From NCBI GenBank assembly GCA_023460255.1, contig JAEWQZ010000413.1, positions 1 through 9,924 of the forward strand: 9,924 nt of DNA, given 5' to 3'. Of the stretch, positions 1 through 6,146 are shown piece after piece. The position numbers and the translations under genes are program-made. Every line of letters begins with the position of its first letter. Within the stretch, counting starts at the first letter, position 1. Source of the stretch: Actinomycetes bacterium (GTDB taxonomy: Bacteria > Actinomycetota > Actinomycetes > Actinomycetales > Cellulomonadaceae). Under the pieces are notes generated by a model. It was not told the DNA's origin. It made no database searches and worked only from the letters and a program-made list of their open reading frames with translations.

Positions 1-25
1 GCCCACGTCATCACCGTACGGAAGC

Positions 26-33
26 AGAGGAAG
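26..33 (+). promoter_or_regulatory. Ribosome binding site of rpsE
   Basis: AGAGGAAG lies 5-12 nt upstream of the ATG at 39 and is complementary to the 16S 3' end. The 38 bases before rpsE show no recognisable end of rplR, the usual upstream gene. They are most likely the tail of the rplR-rpsE spacer, though reading frames through them are open or end at the TGA at 37-39. Confidence 0.7.
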
Positions 34-38
34 CACTG

Positions 39-686
39 ATGGCTGCACCGCAGCGCAGCAACACCGGAGCCCAGGGCGCCGGCGGGGGCGACCGGCGCGA
101 GCGTGGCGACCGCCGGGACAACCGCCGTGGCGGCGCCGAGCAGGCCGAGAAGAGCGCCTTCCTCGAGCGCGTGGTTGCGATCAACCGCGTCTCGAAGGTC
201 GTCAAGGGCGGTCGTCGCTTCAGCTTCACCGCGCTGGTCGTGGTGGGCGACGGCGACGGTACCGTCGGCGTCGGCTACGGCAAGGCCAAGGAGGTGCCCG
301 CCGCGATCGCGAAGGGCGTGGAGGAGGCCAAGAAGAGCTTCTTCCGCGTGCCCCGCATCCAGGGCACCATCCCGCACCCCGTCCAGGGTGAGGCCGCCGC
401 CGGCGTCGTCTTCCTGCGTCCGGCGTCGCCCGGTACCGGTGTCATCGCCGGTGGCCCGGTCCGCGCGGTCCTGGAGTGCGCGGGCGTCCACGACATCCTC
501 TCCAAGTCGATGGGCTCGTCGAACGCGATCAACATCGTGCACGCCACCGTCGCGGCGCTGCGCGCCCTGGAGGAGCCCGAGGCCGTCGCCGCACGGCGTG
601 GGCTGTCGGTCGAGCACGTCACGCCGGCTGCGCTGCTGCGCGCCCGCGAGGCGGGCGCGGCCGCTGCTGCGAAGGCAGGTGCGTGA
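39..686 (+). CDS. rpsE: 30S ribosomal protein S5
   Basis: S5 is a small-subunit protein near the decoding region that supports translational accuracy and helps resolve mRNA structure at the entry channel. The 215-aa product carries the S5 N-terminal RNA-binding domain at about residues 40-105, including GGRRFSFTALVVVGDGDGTV (58-77) and GVGYGKAKEVP. The C-terminal domain follows at about 115-190 (GVVFLRPASPGTGVIAGGPV, SKSMGSSNAINIVHAT). The loop around residues 51-62 corresponds to the region where spectinomycin-resistance changes map in E. coli S5. The protein exceeds the roughly 166 aa of E. coli S5 because of a Gly/Arg/Asp-rich N-terminal extension (residues 1-36) and an Ala-rich C-terminus. 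The ATG has a good Shine-Dalgarno sequence. Its TGA overlaps the rpmD ATG by one base, implying translational coupling. Identification is secure. Confidence 0.98.
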   Translation: MAAPQRSNTGAQGAGGGDRRERGDRRDNRRGGAEQAEKSAFLERVVAINRVSKVVKGGRRFSFTALVVVGDGDGTVGVGYGKAKEVPAAIAKGVEEAKKSFFRVPRIQGTIPHPVQGEAAAGVVFLRPASPGTGVIAGGPVRAVLECAGVHDILSKSMGSSNAINIVHATVAALRALEEPEAVAARRGLSVEHVTPAALLRAREAGAAAAAKAGA

Positions 687-868
687 TGCCGCGACTCAAG
701 GTGACCCAGACCAGGTCCGTCATCGGCGGCAAGCAGAACCAGCGTGACACCCTGCGCAGCCTCGGCCTCAAGCGCATCGGCGACATCGTCGTCAAGGAGG
801 ACCGACCGGAGATCCGCGGGATGGTCACCACGGTGGCGCACCTCGTCACCGTCGAGGAGGTCGAGTGA
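686..868 (+). CDS. rpmD: 50S ribosomal protein L30
   Basis: L30 is a small bacterial large-subunit protein. The product is 60 aa, the usual family length, starting MPRLKVTQTRSVIGGKQNQR. It has the L30 pattern of a first beta strand, the basic loop IGGKQNQRDTLRSLGLKRIG (residues 13-32) and the segment VVKEDRPEIRGMVTTVAHLV (35-54). The start is the ATG overlapping the rpsE stop by one nucleotide, and the stop overlaps a potential GTG start of rplO. The reading frame stays open well upstream inside rpsE, but conservation begins exactly at this methionine. The position between rpsE and rplO is the canonical spc-operon place. Confidence 0.97.
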   Translation: MPRLKVTQTRSVIGGKQNQRDTLRSLGLKRIGDIVVKEDRPEIRGMVTTVAHLVTVEEVE

Positions 869-870
869 CC

Positions 871-1551
871 ATGGCAGAGAAGAAGACCGAGGCGGCCGAG
901 GCCGCCGAGACGAAGAAGCCGGCCCGCAAGCCGGCGGCCAAGGCTGAGACGGCTGCTGCCGAGAAGCCCGCCGCCAAGGCGAAGACGTCGGCGGCCAAGG
1001 CTGCGGCGGACAAGCCCGCCAAGGCTGCGAAGCCGGCGGCGAAGACCGAGGCGGCGAAGCCGGCGAAGGCGGCCAAGGCCGCGACGCCGACGAACGTCAC
1101 CGAGGGCCAGGGCGGCACCCTGCGGGTGCACCACCTGCGTCCGGCGCCCGGTGCGCACACGCCGAAGACCCGCGTGGGTCGTGGCGAGGGCTCGAAGGGC
1201 AAGACCGCGGGCCGCGGCACCAAGGGTACGAAGGCCCGTCAGCAGGTCCCCGCGCGCAAGGAGGGTGGCGGCATCCCGCTGCACATGCGCCAGCCGAAGC
1301 TGCGCGGCTTCAAGAACCCGTTCCGCACGGAGTACCAGGTCGTCAACCTCGACCGGCTGGGCGAGCTCTACCCCAAGGGTGGCGCCGTGACGGCCGACGA
1401 CCTCGTCGCCAAGGGTGCCGTCCGCAAGGGCGCCCCGGTCAAGGTGCTCGGTGACGGTGAGGTCTCCGTGAAGCTCGACGTCGCGGTGGCCAAGGTCTCG
1501 GCGTCGGCGCGCGAGAAGATCCTCGCGGCCGGGGGCTCGATCCGGGACTGA
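871..1551 (+). CDS. rplO: 50S ribosomal protein L15 with long Ala/Lys-rich N-terminal extension
   Basis: L15 is a large-subunit assembly protein that binds 23S rRNA. The conserved core starts near residue 83 (TLRVHHLRPAPGAHTPKTRV) and includes GRGEGSKGKTAGRGTKGTKA, the PLHMRQPKLRGFKNPFR segment and a C-terminal KVSASAREKILAAGGSI. That core is about 144 residues, matching ordinary bacterial L15. In front lies an extension of about 80 residues made almost entirely of A, K, E, P and T with PAKAAKPAAK-like repeats, resembling histone H1-type tails. The start is ambiguous. The ATG at 871 sits 10 nt after the GAGGAGG motif (854-860). A GTG at 865 would overlap the rpmD stop as GTGA, lie 4 nt after that motif and add two residues. 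Either start keeps the extension, since no stop separates it from the core. Confidence 0.95.
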   Translation: MAEKKTEAAEAAETKKPARKPAAKAETAAAEKPAAKAKTSAAKAAADKPAKAAKPAAKTEAAKPAKAAKAATPTNVTEGQGGTLRVHHLRPAPGAHTPKTRVGRGEGSKGKTAGRGTKGTKARQQVPARKEGGGIPLHMRQPKLRGFKNPFRTEYQVVNLDRLGELYPKGGAVTADDLVAKGAVRKGAPVKVLGDGEVSVKLDVAVAKVSASAREKILAAGGSIRD

Positions 1552-1553
1552 CC

Positions 1554-1591
1554 CGGGGCCGGCCCGGGCCGAACAGGCCCGGGCCGCCCCG
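1554..1591 (+). terminator. Strong GC hairpin after rplO, likely terminator or attenuator
   Basis: GGCCCGGGCC (1561-1570) is followed by the loop GAACA and a second GGCCCGGGCC (1576-1585), giving a perfect 10-bp stem. It extends by C1560-G1586 and, past a one-base bulge, by CGGGG pairing with CCCCG. There is no T-tract afterwards. Such U-less hairpins are commonly proposed as terminators in high-GC actinobacteria, but this one could equally give partial readthrough or set an mRNA end. It marks the gap between the rpsE-rpmD-rplO block and secY. Confidence 0.55.
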
Positions 1592-1610
1592 CGTCCCGCA
1601 CGATCTGGGT

Positions 1611-1616
1611 TAGGGT
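1611..1616 (+). promoter_or_regulatory. Candidate -10 element upstream of secY
   Basis: TAGGGT fits the actinobacterial TANNNT -10 pattern and lies about 25 nt after the hairpin that follows rplO and 90 nt before the secY start. No convincing -35 box is visible 16-18 nt upstream, where the sequence is pure GC, so this is a weak call. The context (hairpin, then a 114-bp leader) would suit a separate promoter for secY-adk-map. Confidence 0.3.
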
Positions 1617-1705
1617 TCCCCACGGCACCGACGCCGCTCGCACGGTTCCCGGGGCGGCGAGGGCCGGTACGACGACACACCGCTGACAGCGGAGCAGGAG
1701 GACAG

Positions 1706-3004
1706 GTGCTCAGCGCATTCGCCCGGGCCTTCCGGACGCCAGACCTGCGGCGCAAGCTGCTGTTCACCATCGGCATCATGGTGGTCTTCCGGATCGGCTC
1801 GTTCCTGCCGACCCCCGGCGTGGACTACCAGAACGTCCAGCAGTGCGTGAACGAGATCGGCACCAGCAACACGCTGCTCGGGCTGGTCAACCTGTTCAGC
1901 GGCGGGGCGCTCCTCCAGCTGGCCGTGTTCGCGCTCGGCATCATGCCGTACATCACCGCGAGCATCATCGTGCAGCTCCTGCGCGTGGTCATCCCGCGCT
2001 TCGAGGCCCTGCACAAGGAGGGTCAGTCCGGGACCGCGAAGCTCACGCAGTACACGCGGTACCTGACCATCGGCCTGGCGATCCTCCAGTCGACGACGAT
2101 CGTCACCGTCGCGCGCTCCGGCCAGCTGTTCCAGGGCTGCACGGTCCCGGTCATCTCGGACGAGTCGCTGATGACCATCCTGCTGATGATCATCACGATG
2201 ACGGCCGGTACGGCGATGATCATGTGGCTCGGCGAGCTCATCACCGAGCGCGGCATCGGCAACGGTATGTCGCTGCTGATCTTCACGCAGATCTCGGCGC
2301 AGTTCCCGACCGCCATGGTGTCGATCGCCCGTGGCGACAACGGCCCGACGAAGTTCACCATCGTGATGGCCGTGATCATGCTGGTCATCGGGCTCGTGGT
2401 GTTCGTCGAGCAGTGCCAGCGTCGGATCCCCGTGCAGTACGCCAAGCGCATGGTCGGCCGGAAGATGTACGGCGGCTCGAGCACGTACATCCCGATCAAG
2501 ATCAACATGGCCGGCGTCATCCCGATCATCTTCGCCTCGTCGCTGCTCGCGATACCGGGGCTCATCACCCAGTTCGCCGACGCGACGGAGGGCTGGGTGC
2601 AGTGGGTCGCCCGCAACCTGGCGGCCCAGGACGCGCCCCTGAACATCGGGCTCTACATCGTCCTGATCGTCTTCTTCTGCTACTTCTACACGGCGATCAC
2701 GTTCAACCCCGACGAGGTCGCCGACAACATGAAGAAGTACGGCGGCTTCATCCCGGGCATCCGCGCGGGTCGCCCGACGGCCGAGTACCTCGACTACGTG
2801 CTCTCGCGGATCATGGCGCCGGGCTCGCTGTACCTCGCGTTCGTCGCGATGATCCCGCTCATCACGTTCATCCTCCTGGACCTTGGTACCAGCATCCCCT
2901 TCGGCGGAACCTCCATCATCATCGTTGTCGGTGTCGGCATGGAGACCGTGAAGCAGATCGAGTCGCAGCTGCAGCAGCGGCACTACGAGGGGTTCCTGAG
3001 ATGA
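1706..3004 (+). CDS. secY: Protein translocase subunit SecY
   Basis: SecY forms the protein-conducting channel of the Sec translocon in the cytoplasmic membrane, working with SecE, SecG and the SecA motor. The 432-aa product has the family length and about ten hydrophobic segments. Recognisable pieces are the N-terminal FRTPDLRRKLLFTIGIMVVF, the plug-region signature GIMPYITASIIVQLL (residues 78-92), WLGELITERGIGNGMSLLIF (174-193) and PIKINMAGVIPIIFASSLL (263-281). The cytosolic loop NPDEVADNMKKYGGFIPGIR (334-353), where SecA and the ribosome dock, is followed by the C-terminal HYEGFLR. The GTG start gives the expected N-terminus and has AGGAGG at 1696-1701. The stop overlaps adk as ATGA, suggesting coupled translation. 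Identification is secure. Confidence 0.98.
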   Translation: MLSAFARAFRTPDLRRKLLFTIGIMVVFRIGSFLPTPGVDYQNVQQCVNEIGTSNTLLGLVNLFSGGALLQLAVFALGIMPYITASIIVQLLRVVIPRFEALHKEGQSGTAKLTQYTRYLTIGLAILQSTTIVTVARSGQLFQGCTVPVISDESLMTILLMIITMTAGTAMIMWLGELITERGIGNGMSLLIFTQISAQFPTAMVSIARGDNGPTKFTIVMAVIMLVIGLVVFVEQCQRRIPVQYAKRMVGRKMYGGSSTYIPIKINMAGVIPIIFASSLLAIPGLITQFADATEGWVQWVARNLAAQDAPLNIGLYIVLIVFFCYFYTAITFNPDEVADNMKKYGGFIPGIRAGRPTAEYLDYVLSRIMAPGSLYLAFVAMIPLITFILLDLGTSIPFGGTSIIIVVGVGMETVKQIESQLQQRHYEGFLR

Positions 3005-3576
3005 GCGCACGCCTGGTGATCATGGGTCCGCAGGGGTCCGGCAAGGGAACCCAGGCGGCGCGCATCTCGGAGCACTTCGCGGTGCCGGCCATCTCGACCG
3101 GCGACATCTTCCGCGACAACATCGCGCGCGGCACCGACCTCGGGGTGCGCGCGCAGGAGTACACCTGCTGCGGCGAGCTGGTGCCGGACTCGATCACCAA
3201 CGCGATGGTCCGCGAGCGGCTCGGTGCTGCCGACGCCCTCGACGGGTTCATCCTGGACGGCTACCCGCGCAACGCGGCGCAGGTCGGCGAGCTCGACGCG
3301 GTCCTCGCCGACCTCGGCACCCACCTGGACGCGGTGATCCAGCTGACGGCGGAGCGCGACGAGCTGCTCGCCCGGATGCGCCGCCGCGCAGAGATCGAGG
3401 GCCGCGACGACGACACGGCGGACGTCATCGCCCGGCGGCTGGACATCTACGACGCGGAGACGGCGCCCCTGGCGCAGGCCTACGCGGCGCGCGGCCTGCT
3501 GGTCTCCGTGGACGGCATCGGTGAGATCGACGAGGTGACCGGGCGAGTTCTCGACGCCCTCGGCACTCGCGTCTGA
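3001..3576 (+). CDS. adk: Adenylate kinase, short-LID type
   Basis: This cytosolic enzyme interconverts ATP + AMP and 2 ADP. The 191-aa product has the Walker A loop GPQGSGKGTQ (residues 9-18), where many relatives read GPPGAGKGTQ. AMP-site elements are ISTGDIFRDN (31-40) and GFILDGYPR (82-90). The region RMRRRAEIEGRDDDTADV (125-142) is a short LID, with no zinc-binding insertion of the long-type enzyme. The C-terminal R..IYDAETAPL stretch matches actinobacterial enzymes. At residues 56-57 the protein reads CC within YTCCGELVP, where M. tuberculosis Adk, as I recall it, has YLDAGDLVP. The ATG overlaps the secY stop by 4 nt, and the TGA overlaps the map ATG by one base. The secY-adk-map order is conserved in actinobacteria. 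Confidence 0.97.
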   Translation: MSARLVIMGPQGSGKGTQAARISEHFAVPAISTGDIFRDNIARGTDLGVRAQEYTCCGELVPDSITNAMVRERLGAADALDGFILDGYPRNAAQVGELDAVLADLGTHLDAVIQLTAERDELLARMRRRAEIEGRDDDTADVIARRLDIYDAETAPLAQAYAARGLLVSVDGIGEIDEVTGRVLDALGTRV

Positions 3577-4415
3577 TGTTCGGACGCGAGCGCGTCGAGC
3601 TGAAGGACGGCAGCCAGGTCCGCGCGATGCGGGCCGCGGGGCTCGTCGTCGCCGACGCGCTGGCAGCGATCCGGGCCGAGGTGCGGCCCGGCGTGACCAC
3701 GGCGGAGCTCGACGCCGTCGCCCGTGACGTGCTGGCCCGGGCGGGCGCGACCTCGTCGTTCCTCGGGTACGGGGGAGTGGGGGCACCCCCGTACCCCGCG
3801 GTGACGTGCATCTCCGTGAACGACGAGATCGTGCACGGCATCCCCGGCGAGCGGGTCCTCGGGTCCGGGGACGTCGTGTCGGTGGACTTCGGCGCGATCG
3901 TCGACGGCTGGCACGGCGACTCCGCGTTCTCGGTCGTGGTCGACGCCGCGGATCCCGCCGACACCGCGCTCGTCGAGGCGACGGAGCGGGCGATGTGGGC
4001 CGGGATCGCCGCGCTCGCGACAGGCGACCGGGTCGGCGTCGTGGGTGACGCCGTCCAGGACTCCGCGCGCGCGGAGGAGCCGGCCTACGGCATCGTCCAG
4101 GAGTACACGGGCCACGGCATCGGTCGCGCGATGCACGAGGCGCCCACTGTGCTGAACTACCGGTCGCGCGATCGCGGGCCCCGCGTGCGGCCCGGGCTCG
4201 TCGTCGCGGTCGAGCCGATGCTCACGCGCGGGAGCCGGGTGACCGCGGAGCTGGACGACGGGTGGACGGTGGTGACCCAGGACGGGTCGCGGGCGGCGCA
4301 CTCCGAGCACACCGTCGCGGTGACGCCCGGCGGCCTGTGGGTGCTCACGGCGCACGACGGGGGGGCGGAACGTCTCGGTGCGCTCGGAGTCACCGTGGCG
4401 CCCTGGACGGACTGA
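3576..4415 (+). CDS. map: Type I methionine aminopeptidase
   Basis: This enzyme removes the initiator methionine from nascent proteins after deformylation. The 279-aa product has the pita-bread metallopeptidase motifs: SVNDEIVHGIP (residues 80-90, with H87), VSVDFGAIVDGWHGDS (101-116), YTGHGIGRAMHE (177-188), VAVEPM (210-215) and AAHSEHTVAVT (240-250). By alignment to E. coli MetAP the five metal ligands D104, D115, H180, E213 and E244 are all present, with H187 as the second active-site histidine, so it should be active. There is no N-terminal SH3 or zinc-finger extension, consistent with the map1-type gene of the secY cluster. The start overlaps the adk stop by one nucleotide. A perfect 11-bp inverted repeat lies inside the gene at 3765-3796. 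The C-terminal tail after about residue 252 is not conserved as far as I can tell. Confidence 0.96.
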   Translation: MFGRERVELKDGSQVRAMRAAGLVVADALAAIRAEVRPGVTTAELDAVARDVLARAGATSSFLGYGGVGAPPYPAVTCISVNDEIVHGIPGERVLGSGDVVSVDFGAIVDGWHGDSAFSVVVDAADPADTALVEATERAMWAGIAALATGDRVGVVGDAVQDSARAEEPAYGIVQEYTGHGIGRAMHEAPTVLNYRSRDRGPRVRPGLVVAVEPMLTRGSRVTAELDDGWTVVTQDGSRAAHSEHTVAVTPGGLWVLTAHDGGAERLGALGVTVAPWTD

Positions 4416-4712
4416 CCGGAGACGTGCACCGGCTGTCACGTCGACACGCCGGTCGACGGGACGCCAGATGTGGCCCGGGTTTCGTGCCTGAGGCCCCCGT
4501 GCCGTAAGATGGCCCGTTGGGTGCGTGCACCGACGCTGGAGGCTGCCTCGTGCAGCGGCCGGCCGGTGGCGCCCACTCCCCTCGCGGTCCGGTGCCGGGT
4601 GGGGTGCGCGTGGTGGAGCCGTCGATGGCGGGGCCACCGCTCTCGTCGTCGACAGGTCCGCCCAACGGGCGGCGCGCCGGCGCGGGGTCCCGACGAGCAG
4701 TGAGCGGAGGAC
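4416..4712 (+). other. map-infA intergenic region with candidate promoter and hairpin-rich leader
   Basis: This 297-bp gap is the longest within the ribosomal block. Just after map, GACGTG (4421-4426) can pair with CACGTC (4437-4442), possibly ending the secY transcript weakly. A candidate promoter lies at 4481-4510. Between it and infA are three simple hairpins. GCTGC/GCAGC occupies 4542-4556. A seven-pair stem with one G-U joins 4610-4616 to 4634-4640. A perfect CCGCCC/GGGCGG stem with an AAC loop lies at 4658-4672. No convincing gene is present. An Arg-rich frame ending at 4703 looks like a composition artefact. Confidence 0.5.
4481..4510 (+). promoter_or_regulatory. Candidate promoter for infA-rpmJ-rpsM-rpsK-rpoA-rplQ
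   Basis: TAAGAT (4505-4510) is a good actinobacterial -10 (TANNNT). TTCGTG (4481-4486), 18 nt upstream, is a weak -35 that matches only the leading TT of TTGACA. The position after the map stop and before a leader of about 195 nt would explain separate expression of the infA-to-rplQ genes. Transcription would start near 4516-4518. Confidence 0.45.
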
Positions 4713-4934
4713 ATGGCCAAGAAGGACGGCGTCATAGAGATCGAGGGCAGCGTGGTCGAAGCCCTGCCGAACGCGATGTTCCGCGTGGAGCTGGCGAACG
4801 GTCACCGCGTCCTTGCCCACATCTCGGGCAAGATGCGTCAGCACTACATCCGGATCCTCCCCGAGGACCGGGTCGTGGTCGAGCTGAGCCCGTACGACCT
4901 GTCCCGCGGTCGCATTGTCTACCGCTACAAGTAA
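4713..4934 (+). CDS. infA: Translation initiation factor IF-1
   Basis: IF-1 binds the A site of the 30S subunit during initiation and assists IF-2 and IF-3. The 73-aa product, starting MAKKDGVIEIEGSVVEALPN, is the usual bacterial length and forms a single S1-type OB fold. Diagnostic segments are AMFRVELANGHRVLAHISGK (residues 21-40), MRQHYIRILPEDRVVVELSP (41-60) and the terminal YDLSRGRIVYRYK. The ATG follows GGAGG (4706-4710) by only two bases, an unusually tight Shine-Dalgarno spacing, but the N-terminus is canonical and no alternative start exists. It is followed after 72 bp by rpmJ, the standard infA-rpmJ-rpsM order. Confidence 0.98.
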   Translation: MAKKDGVIEIEGSVVEALPNAMFRVELANGHRVLAHISGKMRQHYIRILPEDRVVVELSPYDLSRGRIVYRYK

Positions 4935-4944
4935 GCCCACCTGG

Positions 4945-4996
4945 GGGCCCCGCGGGGCCCGACGACACAACCGCCGCCCTGCGCGTGCGGCGGCGG
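4945..4996 (+). other. Two hairpins in the infA-rpmJ spacer
   Basis: GGGCCC (4945-4950) pairs with GGGCCC (4955-4960) across a CGCG tetraloop. Further on, CCGCCGC (4971-4977) can pair with GCGGCGG at 4987-4993 or 4990-4996. The second stem reaches into the GGAGGA Shine-Dalgarno sequence of rpmJ (4995-5000), so it could limit L36 translation. There is no T-tract, so termination is not obviously indicated. Confidence 0.45.
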
Positions 4997-5006
4997 AGGA
5001 AGCGCG

Positions 5007-5120
5007 ATGAAGGTCAAGCCGAGCGTCAAGACGATCTGCGACAAGTGCAAGGTGATCCGCCGGCACGGTCGCGTCATGGTCATCTGCGAGAACCCGCGGC
5101 ACAAGCAGCGCCAGGGCTGA
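5007..5120 (+). CDS. rpmJ: 50S ribosomal protein L36, zinc-binding (C+) form
   Basis: This 37-residue large-subunit protein starts MKVKPSVKTICDKCKVIRRH and ends HKQRQG, the standard length and sequence for rpmJ. The zinc-ribbon ligands C11, C14, C27 and H32 are all present, so this is the zinc-dependent C+ type rather than the cysteine-free paralogue induced in zinc starvation. GGAGGA (4995-5000) lies 6 nt upstream of the ATG. It sits between infA and rpsM, as is usual in actinobacteria. Confidence 0.97.
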   Translation: MKVKPSVKTICDKCKVIRRHGRVMVICENPRHKQRQG

Positions 5121-5131
5121 GCAGGGCCGCG

Positions 5132-5198
5132 GCACCCTCCGGGGTGCACCCAGCGCACGTCAGCGTGGTGACACGCAACCCCCGGTCGGAGGCCGGGG
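5132..5198 (+). other. Two hairpins in the rpmJ-rpsM spacer
   Basis: The 135-bp spacer holds GCACCC (5132-5137) pairing with GGGTGC (5142-5147) across a TCCG tetraloop. Further on, CCCCGG (5180-5185) pairs with CCGGGG (5193-5198) across a 7-nt loop. Neither is followed by a T-tract. In E. coli the leader before rpsM binds S4 for autoregulation, but I see no specific resemblance to that structure here. Confidence 0.4.
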
Positions 5199-5255
5199 CC
5201 CGCAGCAGCGGGGCGGCGTGCGGACGACCTCCGAGGTAGTACAGGAGCACGGAAC

Positions 5256-5633
5256 ATGGCACGTCTCGTCGGCGTCGACCTCCCGCGTGACAAGCGGATC
5301 GAGGTTGCGCTCACCTACATCTACGGCGTCGGGCGGACCCGCGCCCTGCAGACCCTCGCCGCCACCGGCGTGGACCCGAACCGCCGGGTCCGCGAGCTGG
5401 GCGACGCCGAGCTGGTCGCGCTGCGCGACCACCTCGAGGGCAACTACAAGCTCGAGGGTGACCTGCGACGCGAGGTCGCCGCGGACATCCGCCGCAAGGT
5501 CGAGATCGGCAGCTACCAGGGCCTGCGGCACCGCCGTGGGCTGCCGGTGCGCGGTCAGCGGACCAAGACCAACGCGCGCACCCGCAAGGGCCCGAAGCGC
5601 ACCGTGGCCGGCAAGAAGAAGGCCCGGAAGTAG
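5256..5633 (+). CDS. rpsM: 30S ribosomal protein S13
   Basis: S13 sits in the head of the 30S subunit, contacts the P-site tRNA and forms intersubunit bridges with the 50S. The 125-aa product, starting MARLVGVDLPRDKRIEVALT, has the helix-two-turns-helix region IYGVGRTRALQTLAATGVDP (residues 22-41). The tRNA-contacting basic tail contains GSYQGLRHRRGLPVRGQRTK (85-104) and NARTRKGPKRTV (107-118), ending in a Lys/Arg cluster. Length and motifs match the family. AGGAG (5243-5247) lies 8 nt before the ATG. It is 42 bp upstream of rpsK. Confidence 0.98.
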   Translation: MARLVGVDLPRDKRIEVALTYIYGVGRTRALQTLAATGVDPNRRVRELGDAELVALRDHLEGNYKLEGDLRREVAADIRRKVEIGSYQGLRHRRGLPVRGQRTKTNARTRKGPKRTVAGKKKARK

Positions 5634-5675
5634 CCCACCCCGCCCTGCAGGCACCCGAGACGACGAAGGAACCCC

Positions 5676-6080
5676 ATGCCTCCCAAGACCCGCACCGCCG
5701 GCGCTCGCAAGCCGCGGCGCAAGGAGAAGAAGAACATCGCCGTGGGCGTCGCCCACATCAAGAGCACCTTCAACAACACGATCGTGTCGATCACGGACCC
5801 GTCGGGCGCCGTCATCGCGTGGGCCTCCTCCGGCCAGGTCGGCTACAAGGGCTCGCGCAAGTCCACGCCGTTCGCCGCCCAGCTCGCCGCCGAGGCCGCT
5901 GCCCGGCGCGCGCAGGAGCACGGCATGAAGAAGGTCGACGTCCTCGTCAAGGGCCCGGGCTCGGGCCGTGAGGCCGCGATCCGGTCCCTCCAGGCCACGG
6001 GCCTCGAGGTCGGCTCGATCCAGGACGTGACGCCCCAGGCGCACAACGGCTGCCGCCCCCCGAAGCGGCGCCGTGTCTGA
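5676..6080 (+). CDS. rpsK: 30S ribosomal protein S11
   Basis: S11 binds the 30S platform and helps form the mRNA exit and Shine-Dalgarno site. The 134-aa product has a basic N-terminus (RKPRRKEKKN) and core segments GVAHIKSTFNNTIVSITDPS (24-43) and AWASSGQVGYKGSRKSTPFA (48-67). It also has VLVKGPGSGREAAIRSLQ (89-106) and the S11 C-terminal signature DVTPQAHNGCRPPKRRRV. Length and motifs are standard. GAAGGA (5665-5670) precedes the ATG by 5 nt. rpsD, present between rpsK and rpoA in mycobacteria, is absent here, as in Streptomyces. Confidence 0.98.
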   Translation: MPPKTRTAGARKPRRKEKKNIAVGVAHIKSTFNNTIVSITDPSGAVIAWASSGQVGYKGSRKSTPFAAQLAAEAAARRAQEHGMKKVDVLVKGPGSGREAAIRSLQATGLEVGSIQDVTPQAHNGCRPPKRRRV

Positions 6081-6146
6081 CCCGTGGGGCGCGCGGCGGC
6101 TCCCCGGAGCCTGTCGAGCGCCCACACGGCGCAGGACCCGTAGGAC

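Noticed and set aside
1..38. 3' end of rplR
   Set aside because: The frame ending at 37-39 reads AHVITVRKQRKH, which does not resemble the usual L18 C-terminus. It is more likely a spacer with the rpsE ribosome binding site.
871..1110. A separate small histone-like gene preceding rplO
   Set aside because: The Ala/Lys-rich stretch is in frame with L15, with no stop, ribosome binding site or good start in between, so a single fused protein is simpler.
1610..3010. 466-codon minus-strand frame opposite secY
   Set aside because: Its His/Asp/Arg-rich composition mirrors hydrophobic secY codons on the other strand. It has no start context or conserved motif.
4509..4703. Possible 64-aa leader peptide ending 9 nt before infA
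   Set aside because: Its ATG overlaps the candidate -10 box, so that promoter would not transcribe it. There is no ribosome binding site, and the Arg-rich content looks like a GC artefact.
3480..5135. 551-codon open frame on the minus strand across adk, map, infA and rpmJ
   Set aside because: It lies antisense to four clearly conserved genes, shows no domain, and is Arg/Pro/Ala-rich as expected for antisense frames in very high-GC DNA.
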